Part shown: in pieces, positions 16,584 through 25,517 of the stretch
Layout: every line of letters begins with the position of its first letter
Position numbering within the stretch: position 1 is the first letter of the stretch
Source: Flavobacterium lutivivi
Lineage (GTDB): Bacteria > Bacteroidota > Bacteroidia > Flavobacteriales > Flavobacteriaceae
Direction: 5' to 3'
DNA: 64,000 nt
NCBI RefSeq assembly: GCF_014642275.1
Contig: NZ_BMIM01000001.1
Location: 434,001-498,000 of the forward strand
Notes under the pieces: generated by a model
The model's input: only the letters and a program-made list of their open reading frames with translations
Database searches by the model: none
Told to the model about the DNA's origin: nothing
Position numbers and translations under genes: made by a program

Positions 16584-18956
16584 CTAAAATTTTACGTTAT
16601 AGGTTACACTCGGAACAATACCAAAAATTGATAATCGCACAGCTTCATTTCTAGCGGTTTCATCATTTTGTCTAAACGTTATAGATGCAGCATTTTGACG
16701 ATTATATAAATTATAAATCCCAAAAACCCATTCTGATTGCCATTTTCTATCTTTATTTTTTCTTGGAGTTAATGTTGCAGAAATGTCCAATCGATGATAG
16801 GCAGGCAGATTATTATCATTTCTTGAACTATAACTAGGAACAGTAATTCCTTCATATTCATATTGACCATTAGGATAAGTTACTGGTTGGCCAGTTTGGA
16901 AAAACAAATTGGCAGCAAAACGCCATTTATCATTATATTTATAATTGGCAACAACCACTAAATTATGTAGTTTGTCAAAACCAGTTTTATACCAATCGCC
17001 ATTGTTTATTCCAGTTTCACTTGGAGTTCTTCCTTCCACTTTTTGTTCAGTTCTGGAAAGAGTATAGGAAATCCATCCAGTAATTTTTCCAATATTTTTT
17101 CGGTATAAAACTTCAAGTCCATAGGCTCTAGCTTTTCCTCTCAATATTACTTGCTCTATCGCTTCATTGGCAATTAAATTTGCTCCATCAATATAATCTA
17201 CACGGTTTTTTACATCCTTATAAAAGGTTTCTATCTCGAGGGAATATTTGTCTTCTTTGAAGTTTTGAAAATACCCAATAGCATACTGATCCAATAGTTG
17301 AGGTCTCATAAAATAGTCACTTGGAGCCCAAACATCGAGTGGAGTAGGCGATTGCGTATTTGAAATCAAATGAAGGTATTGTGACATTCTGTTATAACTT
17401 GCTTTTACTGATTTGTCTTCGTTAATCACATATGAAAAGGCAAATCTTGGCTCCAGATTGTCAAATTTTGCTATTGTTTTGTTTCTACCATAATGAACTG
17501 TACCTATTGGTTCTGCACTTTCATAAATTGAAAAACTCTCATTAAAAACTACAGGTTTATTATCTTGATAAATATTTAATGTTTGTTCCCCTAGTCTCAA
17601 GAAATTGCTAAATCTGATGCCGTAGGAAAGAGAAATTTTATCACTAATTTGATGCTCAGCATCTGCATAAATTGCATTTTCTAAGGCATATTTTTTATCA
17701 AGTTGTCTAGGGTTTATGCTTGATGAGCTATTGGTAGGTTCAACTTTACCTGGATTAAAGTCATAATAATTGCTTTGAATACCATAGGTCAATTTAAGTT
17801 TATCCGTCAAATAATGTTTAAAATCATATTTTATGTTGTAATTTTTAATTCCACTATCCCAGTTTAAACCGATGAAATCTAGTGTTAATCCATAGTAATA
17901 ATCAGAATAGATTAAGGATAAATTTGAAAATAGTTTATCAGAAAAAAGGTGATTCCATCTCAGATTTATTACAGCATTTCCATAAGTATTTACAAAAGAA
18001 TCGTTGAGACTAAAAACATCTCTACCAAAATAACCAGACAGATAGAGGTTGTTTTTTTCGTTGATGCTATAACTCAATTTTGTATTCAAATCATAGAAGT
18101 AAGCTGAATTTTTGTTGTCAGATAGTTTTAAAAATAAATGTGCATACGAACCTCTTCCAGCAACAAGAAATGAGCTTTTCCCTTTGATAATTGGACCTTC
18201 GGCTAGAATTCTACTAGAAATTAAACCAATTCCACCATTCATGTGAAAATCATTTTTATTCCCGTCTTTTTGATAAATATCTAAAATTGATGAAAGTCTT
18301 CCACCATATCGGGCAGGAATTCCTCCTTTATAAAGCTTTAAATCCTTTATAGCATCTGGGTTGAAAACAGAAAACAGCCCAAAAAGATGTGAAGAATTAT
18401 AAATTGTTGCTTCGTCAAGTTGAATTAAATTTTGGTCTGCACCACCACCACGAACATTAAATCCTGATTGACCTTCGCCAGCATTTGTAACACCAGGCAA
18501 TGTCAAAATTGATTTTATAATATCTACTTCACCTAGGATTACTGGCATTTCTTTAATTTCTTGAATAGTTAATTTATTGACACTCATTTCGGGTTTTCTA
18601 ATGTCAATTCTTTTCTTATTCGAAGTAATAACGACTTCTTCAAGGACTTGATTATTTTCAGTGATGAAGAAATTCTTTTTTAAATCGCTATTCAAATTGA
18701 TAGTTTCGCTGATTGTAGAATAGCCCAAATAACTAATGGATAACTTGTAAATGCCTTTGGGTAAGGTGATGGAATAAAATCCATATTCGTTTGTTGTAGT
18801 TCCAGTTTTGGTTTCTTCCACAAATACAGAAACACCTATGAGTGTTTCTTTGTTTTTTGAATCGTAAATGGTTCCGCTGAGAGTAAATTTTTCTTGAGAA
18901 AACAATTTACTTGAAGATAAAAGAATAAGTAAAACAATAGTAATTTTTTTTAGCAT
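16584..18956 (-). CDS. TonB-dependent outer-membrane receptor with carboxypeptidase-like domain
   Basis: I chose the ATG at 18956, starting the signal peptide MLKKITIVLLILLSSSKLFSQ. The product of about 790 residues has an N-terminal carboxypeptidase-D regulatory-like domain (FTLSGTIYDSKNKETLIGVS, about 24-105), a plug domain (LPGVTNAGEGQSGFNVRGGG near 155-175) and a C-terminal 22-strand barrel ending in Phe (VTYNVKF). It imports a ligand across the outer membrane with TonB energy. Directly downstream are DUF4249 and a thiamine pyrophosphokinase gene, so a thiamine-related ligand is possible but unproven. I found no TPP riboswitch in the upstream region. Confidence 0.93.
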   Translation of the reverse strand: MLKKITIVLLILLSSSKLFSQEKFTLSGTIYDSKNKETLIGVSVFVEETKTGTTTNEYGFYSITLPKGIYKLSISYLGYSTISETINLNSDLKKNFFITENNQVLEEVVITSNKKRIDIRKPEMSVNKLTIQEIKEMPVILGEVDIIKSILTLPGVTNAGEGQSGFNVRGGGADQNLIQLDEATIYNSSHLFGLFSVFNPDAIKDLKLYKGGIPARYGGRLSSILDIYQKDGNKNDFHMNGGIGLISSRILAEGPIIKGKSSFLVAGRGSYAHLFLKLSDNKNSAYFYDLNTKLSYSINEKNNLYLSGYFGRDVFSLNDSFVNTYGNAVINLRWNHLFSDKLFSNLSLIYSDYYYGLTLDFIGLNWDSGIKNYNIKYDFKHYLTDKLKLTYGIQSNYYDFNPGKVEPTNSSSSINPRQLDKKYALENAIYADAEHQISDKISLSYGIRFSNFLRLGEQTLNIYQDNKPVVFNESFSIYESAEPIGTVHYGRNKTIAKFDNLEPRFAFSYVINEDKSVKASYNRMSQYLHLISNTQSPTPLDVWAPSDYFMRPQLLDQYAIGYFQNFKEDKYSLEIETFYKDVKNRVDYIDGANLIANEAIEQVILRGKARAYGLEVLYRKNIGKITGWISYTLSRTEQKVEGRTPSETGINNGDWYKTGFDKLHNLVVVANYKYNDKWRFAANLFFQTGQPVTYPNGQYEYEGITVPSYSSRNDNNLPAYHRLDISATLTPRKNKDRKWQSEWVFGIYNLYNRQNAASITFRQNDETARNEAVRLSIFGIVPSVTYNVKF

Positions 18957-19085
18957 AACATTTTTTTGGATGTACAAAATTCTTAATAAAAAGAATAGCT
19001 TGTTCATAATCAATTGTTAAGTTTTGGTTAATGGTAAAGCTTTTGTGCACTTTTTTTAAATATTTTTACATCGTTATTATTGAAG

Positions 19086-19760
19086 ATGAAGGTTTATTTT
19101 AATTTATTTTTTCTTTTTGCTGTAATTACTTGTAATGCACAGTTCGATACGAATAAAAAAGTATTGAATATTGCGCCTGTAACAAGTAGTTCGGGTCAGG
19201 TTTCTACAACATCTTCAAGCTCTATAAAGTATCCAAGCATTTTTGACAAAAAAGACAAGCTACTTGAGAGTGTTTCTCTTTTGAAAAAGAAAGAGGAAAA
19301 TCAAAAAAGCGTAATGGAAAAAGAGAACTTTCAAAATCCTTCCAAAGAATATACCGATAGAATGAATAAAAAAGGCGATGGAGAAATTTTGGAAAAATAC
19401 AAAAGCGATAGTTTTCTTGGTCAGTTTAGAACAGGAACAAAGATAGTTAGTATTGCCTGTCGCGATCACGAAGCGCCAGATGGTGATGTAGTTAGGATTT
19501 GGCTCAATGATAAAATTGTTGTTGATGCTATTTTACTTGATGTAGATTTCAAAGAAATTTACCTCGATTTAGAAGAAGGTATTAATAAGATAGAAATCGA
19601 AGCACTTAATCAAGGAGAATCTGGGCCAAACACTGCACAATTTGTTATAAACGACCAGAAAAAAGGCATGATTACAACCAATAAATGGAATTTGACAACT
19701 GGAGTAAAAGCTAAATTGATTATTTTAAAAGAGAATAATACTTTAGAAAAGAAAGAATAA
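19086..19760 (+). CDS. Conserved secreted protein of unknown function
   Basis: The frame can start at TTG 19080 or ATG 19086; I prefer the ATG, which begins the signal peptide MKVYFNLFFLFAVITCNAQF. The mature part starts with a Ser-rich linker, then a helical charged stretch (about 60-110), then a compact beta domain with FRTGTKIVSIACRDHEAPDG, VRIWLNDKIVVD and LDLEEGINKIEIEALNQG, an Ig- or jelly-roll-like pattern. I do not recognise a named family. It is divergent from the TonB receptor gene and followed by a strong terminator. Confidence 0.8.
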   Translation: MKVYFNLFFLFAVITCNAQFDTNKKVLNIAPVTSSSGQVSTTSSSSIKYPSIFDKKDKLLESVSLLKKKEENQKSVMEKENFQNPSKEYTDRMNKKGDGEILEKYKSDSFLGQFRTGTKIVSIACRDHEAPDGDVVRIWLNDKIVVDAILLDVDFKEIYLDLEEGINKIEIEALNQGESGPNTAQFVINDQKKGMITTNKWNLTTGVKAKLIILKENNTLEKKE

Positions 19761-19790
19761 AAAAAGCCTCTTGAAGAAGAGGCTTTTTTT
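19760..19790. terminator. Bidirectional terminator
   Basis: The stem AAAAAGCCTCTT / AAGAGGCTTTTT with loop GAAG lies between convergent genes (secreted protein and icd). Confidence 0.9.
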
Positions 19791-19805
19791 ATTTATAGTT
19801 ATGGA

Positions 19806-21029
19806 TTATCCTAACTTGGCATCCAAATTCGTTTTCAACGCTTGTAGAAAATCTTCAGTTGAAAGATAATCAGCATCAGTTAATCCTTCAGGTTTTACTA
19901 GCATCGCTAAATCTTTGGTCATTTTACCGCTTTCAACAGTTTCAATACAAACTTGCTCCAAAGCATTGCAGAAGTTAATTAATTCTTGGTTGTTATCCAA
20001 TTTTCCTCTGTGTTCTAAACCACGTGTCCAAGCAAAAATTGAGGCAATTGGGTTGGTTGATGTTTTCTTTCCTTGTTGGTGCATTCTGTAGTGACGTGTT
20101 ACGGTTCCGTGAGCTGCTTCGGCTTCAACCGTTTTTCCATCTGGAGTTACTAAAACAGAAGTCATTAATCCTAATGAACCAAATCCTTGTGCTACCGTAT
20201 CCGATTGAACATCACCATCGTAGTTTTTACAAGCCCAAACAAATCCGCCATTCCATTTCATGGCAGAAGCAACCATATCGTCAATCAATCGATGTTCATA
20301 AACCATACCGTGTTTATCAAAATCCGCTTTGTAATGTTGTTGATATACTTCTTCAAATATATCTTTGAAACGTCCGTCGTAGGCTTTTAAAATCGTGTTT
20401 TTAGTAGAAAGGTATAAAGGCCATTTTTTAGTCAAAGCCATTTGAAAAGACGAATGCGCAAATCCGTAAATACTTTCATCCGTATTGTACATTGACATGG
20501 CTACGCCATCACCTTTAAAATCGTAAACATTCCAAGTAGTAGTTTCACCAGCTTCGTTGGTGAATGACATTGTCAAGGTTCCTTTTCCTTTGATTACTTT
20601 ATCGGTTGCTTTGTATTGATCTCCAAATGCGTGACGACCAATAACGATAGGTTTGGTCCAACCTTGTACATAACGCGGCACATTACTCATGATGATTGGC
20701 TCACGGAAAACGGTTCCGCCTACAATATTACGAATGGTTCCGTTGGGTGATTTCCACATTTCTGATAAGTTGAATTCTTTTACGCGCTCTTCGTCAGGAG
20801 TAATGGTAGCGCATTTGATACCTACATTGTATTTTTTAATAGCTTCGGCACAATCTATGGTGATTTGGTCTTTGGTTGCTTCTCGACTTTCAATTCCTAA
20901 GTCGTAATATTTGATGTCTAAATCCAAATAAGGAAGAATGAGTTGTTCTTTGATAAAACTCCAAATAATTCGTGTCATTTCATCGCCATCGATTTCTACA
21001 ACCGGATTAGCTACTTTAATTTTTGCCAT
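19806..21029 (-). CDS. icd: NADP-dependent isocitrate dehydrogenase, eukaryotic-type
   Basis: The 407-residue protein is full length for the dimeric eukaryote-like IDH subfamily. Evidence includes [14 protein letters not shown] (10-23), [30 protein letters not shown] (about 93-112), [28 protein letters not shown] with the metal-binding aspartates, and the NADP site [13 protein letters not shown]. It oxidises isocitrate to 2-oxoglutarate in the TCA cycle. A TATATTTG box on the minus strand at 21073-21080 is its likely -7 element. Confidence 0.97.
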   Translation of the reverse strand: MAKIKVANPVVEIDGDEMTRIIWSFIKEQLILPYLDLDIKYYDLGIESREATKDQITIDCAEAIKKYNVGIKCATITPDEERVKEFNLSEMWKSPNGTIRNIVGGTVFREPIIMSNVPRYVQGWTKPIVIGRHAFGDQYKATDKVIKGKGTLTMSFTNEAGETTTWNVYDFKGDGVAMSMYNTDESIYGFAHSSFQMALTKKWPLYLSTKNTILKAYDGRFKDIFEEVYQQHYKADFDKHGMVYEHRLIDDMVASAMKWNGGFVWACKNYDGDVQSDTVAQGFGSLGLMTSVLVTPDGKTVEAEAAHGTVTRHYRMHQQGKKTSTNPIASIFAWTRGLEHRGKLDNNQELINFCNALEQVCIETVESGKMTKDLAMLVKPEGLTDADYLSTEDFLQALKTNLDAKLG

Positions 21030-21072
21030 TTTAAGTATAATTTGTTGTTGTGTAATTATTTTTTTGCGGTAA

Positions 21073-21080
21073 CAAATATA
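21073..21080 (-). promoter_or_regulatory. -7 box for icd
   Basis: TATATTTG on the minus strand, 44 bp upstream of the icd ATG; exact match to TAnnTTTG, without an evident -33 TTTG. Confidence 0.45.
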
Positions 21081-21196
21081 ATTAATACAATTAGAAATTC
21101 TTTTATAACTAGTGGCGAAAACGATTGAATTATCAATTTGATATTTTAAGGAATATAAATTATGAATTTGATAATTTTAATGTAATTTTTTTGCAT

Positions 21197-21228
21197 AAAA
21201 AAAGCCTCGAATGTTCGAAGCTTTTTTT
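21197..21228 (-). terminator. Terminator after rplS
   Basis: A stem of about 15 bp with one mismatch (AAAAAAAGCCTCGAA / TTCGAAGCTTTTTTT) and a two-base loop lies 20 bp past the rplS stop. Confidence 0.85.
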
Positions 21229-21247
21229 ATTGTTGGAAAGAATGTAA

Positions 21248-21598
21248 TTATTTTCTTCTTTCTTTGATTTTTGCTTTTTTACCAGTAAGTTCTCTAAAGT
21301 AGAAGATACGTGCTCTACGAACTTTACCTCTTTGATTAACTTCAATTTTTTGTAAAGCTGGCATGTTGATAGGGAAGATACGTTCAACACCTACAGCACC
21401 AGACATTTTACGAATTGTAAAAGTTTCAGTTAAACCAGCACCTTTTCTTTGGATTACAACACCTTTGAAAAACTGTGTTCTAGTTTTTTCACCTTCTTTG
21501 ATTTCATAATAAACGGTGATTGTATCACCAGCATTGAAATCTGGAAAATCTTTTTTAGCTACGAATTCGTCTTGAACGAATTTCAATAAATCTGCCAT
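21248..21598 (-). CDS. rplS: 50S ribosomal protein L19
   Basis: The 116-residue protein is L19: FPDFNAGDTITVYYEIKEG, QFFKGVVIQRKGAGLTETFTIRK and GVERIFPINMPALQKIEV are the family blocks, followed by the basic end RARIFYFRELTGKKAKIKE. It bridges the 30S/50S interface. trmD lies upstream on the same strand, as in many bacteria, but here the two are separated by a large hairpin and a separate -7 box at 21674-21681 (TATCTTTG), so rplS probably has its own promoter and a leader of about 70 nt. Confidence 0.98.
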   Translation of the reverse strand: MADLLKFVQDEFVAKKDFPDFNAGDTITVYYEIKEGEKTRTQFFKGVVIQRKGAGLTETFTIRKMSGAVGVERIFPINMPALQKIEVNQRGKVRRARIFYFRELTGKKAKIKERRK

Positions 21599-21673
21599 GA
21601 TTTAAAGTTTTAAAAGTTTGATAATCAGTTCAACATTCACGATTTTCGTCAGAGGTTGAGCCAAATGTGGGCG

Positions 21674-21681
21674 CAAAGATA
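21674..21681 (-). promoter_or_regulatory. -7 box for rplS
   Basis: TATCTTTG on the minus strand 76 bp before the rplS ATG matches TAnnTTTG. The resulting leader can pair TCAAC with GTTGA, but I see no recognised ribosomal-protein operator. Confidence 0.45.
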
Positions 21682-21684
21682 AAA

Positions 21685-21772
21685 ATTAATTGATAATTGG
21701 CAATGGATAATTGATAATTTTTTAATTAAGTAACTTGCTCATTATCAATTATCCATTATCCATTGTTAATTG
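21685..21772. repeat. Long imperfect inverted repeat between trmD and rplS
   Basis: The left arm (21685-21718) and right arm (21741-21772) are both made of ATTATC/AATTATCC/CAATGG words and pair over about 25 bp with small bulges. It overlaps the trmD stop codon. It may act as a processing site or attenuator between the two genes. Confidence 0.7.
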
Positions 21773-22443
21773 TCTAGCAAATCTGGTCGTCGGTTTTTTG
21801 TGTGTTCGTAAGCTTTATCTTCTCGCCATTTTTCAATATTGGCAAAATGACCACTAAGTAAAACTTCTGGAACTTTCCATCCTTTGTAGTCAGCTGGTCG
21901 AGTATAGATTGGAGGTGAAAGTAAATTGTCTTGAAAGCTATCTGTAAGTGCTGATGTTTCGTCACTTAAAACGCCTGGGATTAAACGGATTATTGCATCA
22001 CAAAAAACAATAGCTCCAATTTCTCCGCCCGAAAGTACATAGTCGCCAATAGAAATTTCTTTCGTTATAAATTGGTCTCTAACTCTTTGATCAACACCTT
22101 TATAATGCCCGCAAAGTATTATTATGTTTTCATAAAGAGAAATAGAATTGGCCATTTTTTGATTTAGTGTTTCACCATCAGGAGTCATATATATGATTTC
22201 ATCATAATGGCGTTCCGATTTTAATTTTGAAATACATAAATCAATGGGTTCAATCATCATTACCATTCCTGCTCCACCACCAAACTGGTAATCGTCAACC
22301 GTTTTTCTTTTGTCTTTTGTATAATCTCTAAGGTTGTGGAAATGTATTTCTACTAATCCTTTTTCAATGGCACGTTTCATAATCGAGGCTTCAAAAGGAC
22401 TTTTTAGTAATTCTGGCAGTACAGTAATGATATCTATTCGCAT
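21766..22443 (-). CDS. trmD: tRNA (guanine37-N1)-methyltransferase
   Basis: The 225-residue SPOUT enzyme has [20 protein letters not shown], the [14 protein letters not shown] loop (50-63), the knot region [16 protein letters not shown] (about 104-120), [12 protein letters not shown] (130-141) and the tRNA-binding C-terminus. It makes m1G37 in tRNAs to prevent frameshifting. The -7 box TATCTTTG ends only five bases before the ATG, so the transcript may start at or next to the start codon and be leaderless. Confidence 0.97.
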   Translation of the reverse strand: MRIDIITVLPELLKSPFEASIMKRAIEKGLVEIHFHNLRDYTKDKRKTVDDYQFGGGAGMVMMIEPIDLCISKLKSERHYDEIIYMTPDGETLNQKMANSISLYENIIILCGHYKGVDQRVRDQFITKEISIGDYVLSGGEIGAIVFCDAIIRLIPGVLSDETSALTDSFQDNLLSPPIYTRPADYKGWKVPEVLLSGHFANIEKWREDKAYEHTKNRRPDLLDN

Positions 22444-22447
22444 GGGG

Positions 22448-22455
22448 CAAAGATA
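22448..22455 (-). promoter_or_regulatory. -7 box immediately before trmD
   Basis: TATCTTTG on the minus strand ends at 22448 and the ATG begins at 22443. With a start site about seven bases downstream of the box, the mRNA would begin at about the ATG. Confidence 0.5.
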
Positions 22456-22459
22456 ATTA

Positions 22460-23260
22460 TTATTTCTTTGTTGCTTTTATTGAATATACCATCGGGATTT
22501 TGTTTCCAAATGTTTTAATTCTAAACTTATTGGGTTCAAATTCTTCAATTGCATTGAAGCAACTGTATGGCGAATAATCATATTCATTGAAAGAATTGAT
22601 TTCCAAATTATTTGATATCAATGAATTTAAAATTTCTGAAATGGGATGATTCCAGCTAATAGTTTTTGTTGAAAGTTGGGCATCTTTTTCTGCATAAGTT
22701 CCCGTTTCTTCTTCAATGATTGGTTCAATATTGAAATAACTATAAAATACTTCTTTGAAATCATTATCATACATCCACACTACAGGATGAAAATCGGCCA
22801 TAATGAATTTGCCATTTGGTTTTAGAAAATGAGAAACAACTTTTGCCCATTTGTCTAAATCGGGTAACCAACCTATTGTTCCATAGCTAGTGAAAACATT
22901 ATCAAACTTTTCATTCAGGTGATTTGGAGCATCATATAAATCACAGCAAATAAAATCGGTATCTAATTTTAATTGATTTGCTATTTCATTTGCTCTTTCT
23001 ATCGCTTTGTTGGATAAATCAATTCCTGTAGCTTTTGCTCCCATTCTAGAAATTGACATTGTATCTTGTCCAAAATGACATTGCAAATGCAAAATGTTTT
23101 TTCCAGAAATATCACCTAGAAGTTGAAGTTCTATCTCATTTAGAGTAGATTTTCCATCTAAAAAGTTTTGCATATTATAAAAATCTGATGCAATATGCAC
23201 GTCGGTTTTATCATTCCAAGCTTTTTGGTTGATGTTTATATAATCAGGATTTTTTTCCAT
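22460..23260 (-). CDS. Class I SAM-dependent methyltransferase
   Basis: The 266-residue protein has a Rossmann methyltransferase core: motif I as [28 protein letters not shown] (about 54-81), an acidic residue after the second strand ([12 protein letters not shown]), FICCDLYD (103-110) and [16 protein letters not shown]. This matches the methyltransferase_11/25 type. The substrate is unknown. It overlaps the stop/start junction with the DUF1569 gene by one base, so the pair is translationally coupled. Confidence 0.85.
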   Translation of the reverse strand: MEKNPDYININQKAWNDKTDVHIASDFYNMQNFLDGKSTLNEIELQLLGDISGKNILHLQCHFGQDTMSISRMGAKATGIDLSNKAIERANEIANQLKLDTDFICCDLYDAPNHLNEKFDNVFTSYGTIGWLPDLDKWAKVVSHFLKPNGKFIMADFHPVVWMYDNDFKEVFYSYFNIEPIIEEETGTYAEKDAQLSTKTISWNHPISEILNSLISNNLEINSFNEYDYSPYSCFNAIEEFEPNKFRIKTFGNKIPMVYSIKATKK

Positions 23261-23709
23261 TAAACTCCAAATTGTTTAAGATGATGATCAGTATGTTTCC
23301 ACATCAAAGCATCCCAATCTTCATAGGTCATTTTACCCCAAAAAGGATGATTCATTAATTTTATTGACGATTTTCCTTCGCTTGCAAAACGAGAAAAATT
23401 TGAAATCAATTCTGATTTGGCTTTCTCAAAATCAATTTCACTAGCAATGATAAACTCTTTTGCTGTTGGTGAATTCCTTTTTAATTCACCTCCATAAAAA
23501 ACTTTTTTCTTGAGCATTCTACCAAGTAGTTTCATTAAAAAGTTGATTTTTAAATCTTGTTTATCAAAAGCCACATCAGTTGCAAGTTTGCAGTGCTGTA
23601 ACATTTGTGCAGCATTCATTTTTCCCCAAAGAGGTTTAGTTTCTGGTGTTAGTTTATTGATTCTATATATGACTGAATCATTAGATTCTTTATTAAAAAT
23701 AGACTCCAT
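23260..23709 (-). CDS. DUF1569 (DinB-like) protein
   Basis: The 149-residue protein has a four-helix DinB/YfiT-like fold with candidate metal ligands His at QMLQHCKLA (about 40) and KHTDHHLKQF (about 138-147). The family is DUF1569; some relatives are metal-dependent thiol transferases, but no substrate is known here. It is upstream of, and coupled to, the methyltransferase gene. A -7 box TATTTTTG lies at 23734-23741. Confidence 0.85.
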   Translation of the reverse strand: MESIFNKESNDSVIYRINKLTPETKPLWGKMNAAQMLQHCKLATDVAFDKQDLKINFLMKLLGRMLKKKVFYGGELKRNSPTAKEFIIASEIDFEKAKSELISNFSRFASEGKSSIKLMNHPFWGKMTYEDWDALMWKHTDHHLKQFGV

Positions 23710-23733
23710 AGTTTATTTGAATTTTAATTCATT

Positions 23734-23741
23734 CAAAAATA
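23734..23741 (-). promoter_or_regulatory. -7 box for the DUF1569 / methyltransferase pair
   Basis: TATTTTTG on the minus strand, 25 bp before the ATG at 23709. It is back to back with the plus-strand box at 23772, giving a divergent promoter region. Confidence 0.4.
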
Positions 23742-23771
23742 CAATTATACCTTTATTCTACAATATTATTT

Positions 23772-23779
23772 TACCTTTG
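23772..23779 (+). promoter_or_regulatory. -7 box for the dual PPIase gene
   Basis: TACCTTTG, 25 bp before the ATG at 23805, fits TAnnTTTG. Confidence 0.45.
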
Positions 23780-23804
23780 CACACATTTAAAAATTGATTT
23801 TATT

Positions 23805-24737
23805 ATGGAAAACGGAATATATGCTAAGTTTAATACCTCAAAAGGTTCAATTTTAGTAAAACTTACACATGATTTAACGCCTGGAACTGTTGGTAATTTT
23901 GTTGGACTTGCCGAAGGACAATTGGAGAATACTGCTAAACCAATGGGAAAACCTTATTATGATGGTTTAAAATTTCATAGAGTTATACCTGATTTTATGA
24001 TTCAAGGCGGTTGCCCACTAGGAACAGGAACTGGAGATGGAGGTTATAAATTTGATGATGAATTTCATCCGAGTTTAAAACATGATAAGCCTGGAGTTTT
24101 GTCAATGGCAAATGCTGGTCCAGGTACCAACGGAACTCAATTTTTTATTACTCATGTTCCAACACCATGGTTAGATGGAAAACACACTGTTTTTGGACAT
24201 GTTGTTGAAGGACAAGATGTGGTTGATTCTGTAGCTCAAAATGATTTGATAGATTCTATTGAAATTATTAGAGTAGGAGAAGAAGCAGAAAAATGGAATG
24301 CTATAGAAGCTTTCAGAACTTTTGAAGGCTCAAGGTTAAAAAGAATTGAAGAAGCAAAAAAGCAAGCTGAAGAATCTATGGAAAAAATCGCAGCTGGATT
24401 TGAAAAAACAGAAAGCGGTTTGAGATACAAAATCATTCAAAAAGGGAATGGTAAAAAAGCCGAAAACGGCAAAACAGTTTCGGTGCATTATCAAGGCGCA
24501 TTAGATAATGGAAAAGTCTTTGATAGTTCTTATGCTCGTAAAAAACCGATTGAATTTCCATTAGGAAAAGGGTATGTAATTGAAGGTTGGGACGAAGGAA
24601 TTGCGTTATTGCAAGTTGGCGACAAAGCTCGTTTTGTAATTCCATCTTATCTTGGTTATGGTTCAGCTGGTGCTGGTGGTGTTATTCCTCCAAATGCAAC
24701 TCTAGTTTTTGATGTGGAATTGATGGATGTAAAATAA
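23805..24737 (+). CDS. Dual-family peptidyl-prolyl isomerase (cyclophilin-FKBP fusion)
   Basis: The 310-residue protein joins two isomerase domains. Residues 1-165 are a cyclophilin ([50 protein letters not shown]). A charged helical linker (about 170-200) leads to an FKBP domain (about 203-310: [69 protein letters not shown]). Both accelerate prolyl cis-trans isomerisation in protein folding. Fusions in this order (CFBP) have been described for Flavobacterium. No signal peptide is seen, so it is cytoplasmic. Confidence 0.95.
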   Translation: MENGIYAKFNTSKGSILVKLTHDLTPGTVGNFVGLAEGQLENTAKPMGKPYYDGLKFHRVIPDFMIQGGCPLGTGTGDGGYKFDDEFHPSLKHDKPGVLSMANAGPGTNGTQFFITHVPTPWLDGKHTVFGHVVEGQDVVDSVAQNDLIDSIEIIRVGEEAEKWNAIEAFRTFEGSRLKRIEEAKKQAEESMEKIAAGFEKTESGLRYKIIQKGNGKKAENGKTVSVHYQGALDNGKVFDSSYARKKPIEFPLGKGYVIEGWDEGIALLQVGDKARFVIPSYLGYGSAGAGGVIPPNATLVFDVELMDVK

Positions 24738-24768
24738 ATTCTGAGATTAATTTCTACTTAAATATTTT

Positions 24769-24794
24769 AAACCGATAGCAAAAACTATCGGTTT
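24769..24794 (+). terminator. Terminator after the dual PPIase gene
   Basis: A perfect 10-bp stem AAACCGATAG / CTATCGGTTT with a six-base loop is followed by a run of T. Confidence 0.9.
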
Positions 24795-24830
24795 TTTTAT
24801 AGATTTACATAAACCAAAAATTTATTAATT

Positions 24831-25118
24831 ATGAAAAACAAAATAATAGTAGTATTAGCGTTAGGTTTTTTGGCTTCGTGCGCTACTAAACCAGTTCAAA
24901 AAACAGAACCTGTAGTAACTGAAACAACTGGTGATGTAATGGTTGCTAATGGTAAAAATTTGTATGAAGGTAAATGTGGAAAATGTCATGATTTGCCAAA
25001 AACAAATGCATATACTGCTGAAAAATGGGTAGATATTTTGAAATGGATGCAACCTAAAGCAAAGATTTCTGATCAAGAAAGAGAAACTATTCATTTTTAT
25101 TTAGCTAGACAACTGTAG
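24831..25118 (+). CDS. Small c-type cytochrome lipoprotein
   Basis: The 95-residue precursor has a lipoprotein signal with lipobox LASC (Cys17) and a single haem-binding motif CGKCH at 49-53 (GKNLYEGKCGKCHDLP). Met73 in KWMQPKAKIS is a candidate sixth ligand. The small size and lipid anchor suggest an electron carrier at the periplasmic face or outer membrane. A tRNA-binding protein gene begins 8 bp after its stop, so the two are likely co-transcribed although functionally unrelated. Confidence 0.9.
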   Translation: MKNKIIVVLALGFLASCATKPVQKTEPVVTETTGDVMVANGKNLYEGKCGKCHDLPKTNAYTAEKWVDILKWMQPKAKISDQERETIHFYLARQL

Positions 25119-25125
25119 TTATTTC

Positions 25126-25464
25126 ATGAGTAATCTTATTTCTTGGTCCGATTTCGAAGCAATAGAAATGCGGATAGGAACAATTATTGAGATAAATGAT
25201 TTTCCCAAAGCAAAAAAGCCAGCTTATCAATTAACGATTGATTTTGGTAAAGAGATTGGTATAAAAAAATCTTCAGCTCAAATAACTAAAAGATATTCAA
25301 AAGAAGATTTGTTGAATAAGCAAATAGTTGCAGTAGTAAATTTTCCTAAAAAACAAATAGGTAATTTTATGAGCGAATGCTTAGTTTTAGGTTCTATTAA
25401 TAGTGATGATGTAGTGTTACTTACATCTGATTTGAAAGTTGAGAATGGTTTGCGAATAGGTTAA
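25126..25464 (+). CDS. csaA: tRNA-binding domain protein, CsaA-like
   Basis: The 112-residue protein is a stand-alone tRNA-binding (EMAP/Trbp111-type) OB fold: ISWSDFEAIEMRIGTIIEIN, KPAYQLTIDFGKEIGIKKSSAQIT and VNFPKKQIGNFMSECLVLG match CsaA. CsaA binds tRNA and has been reported as an export-related chaperone in Bacillus. It is followed by a strong palindromic terminator. Confidence 0.92.
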   Translation: MSNLISWSDFEAIEMRIGTIIEINDFPKAKKPAYQLTIDFGKEIGIKKSSAQITKRYSKEDLLNKQIVAVVNFPKKQIGNFMSECLVLGSINSDDVVLLTSDLKVENGLRIG

Positions 25465-25483
25465 CTTATTGGATAATATCAAA

Positions 25484-25508
25484 AAAGCCCAAAATTAATT
25501 TTGGGCTT
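25484..25508. terminator. Bidirectional terminator
   Basis: A palindrome AAAGCCCAAAA ... TTTTGGGCTTT between convergent genes (csaA-like and PUR protein). Confidence 0.9.
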
Positions 25509-25517
25509 TAGTTTTTT

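Noticed and set aside
18957-19085. Possible TPP riboswitch upstream of the TonB receptor linked to thiamine pyrophosphokinase
   Set aside because: No CTGAGA-type THI element or the associated stems are visible on either strand in the short leader.
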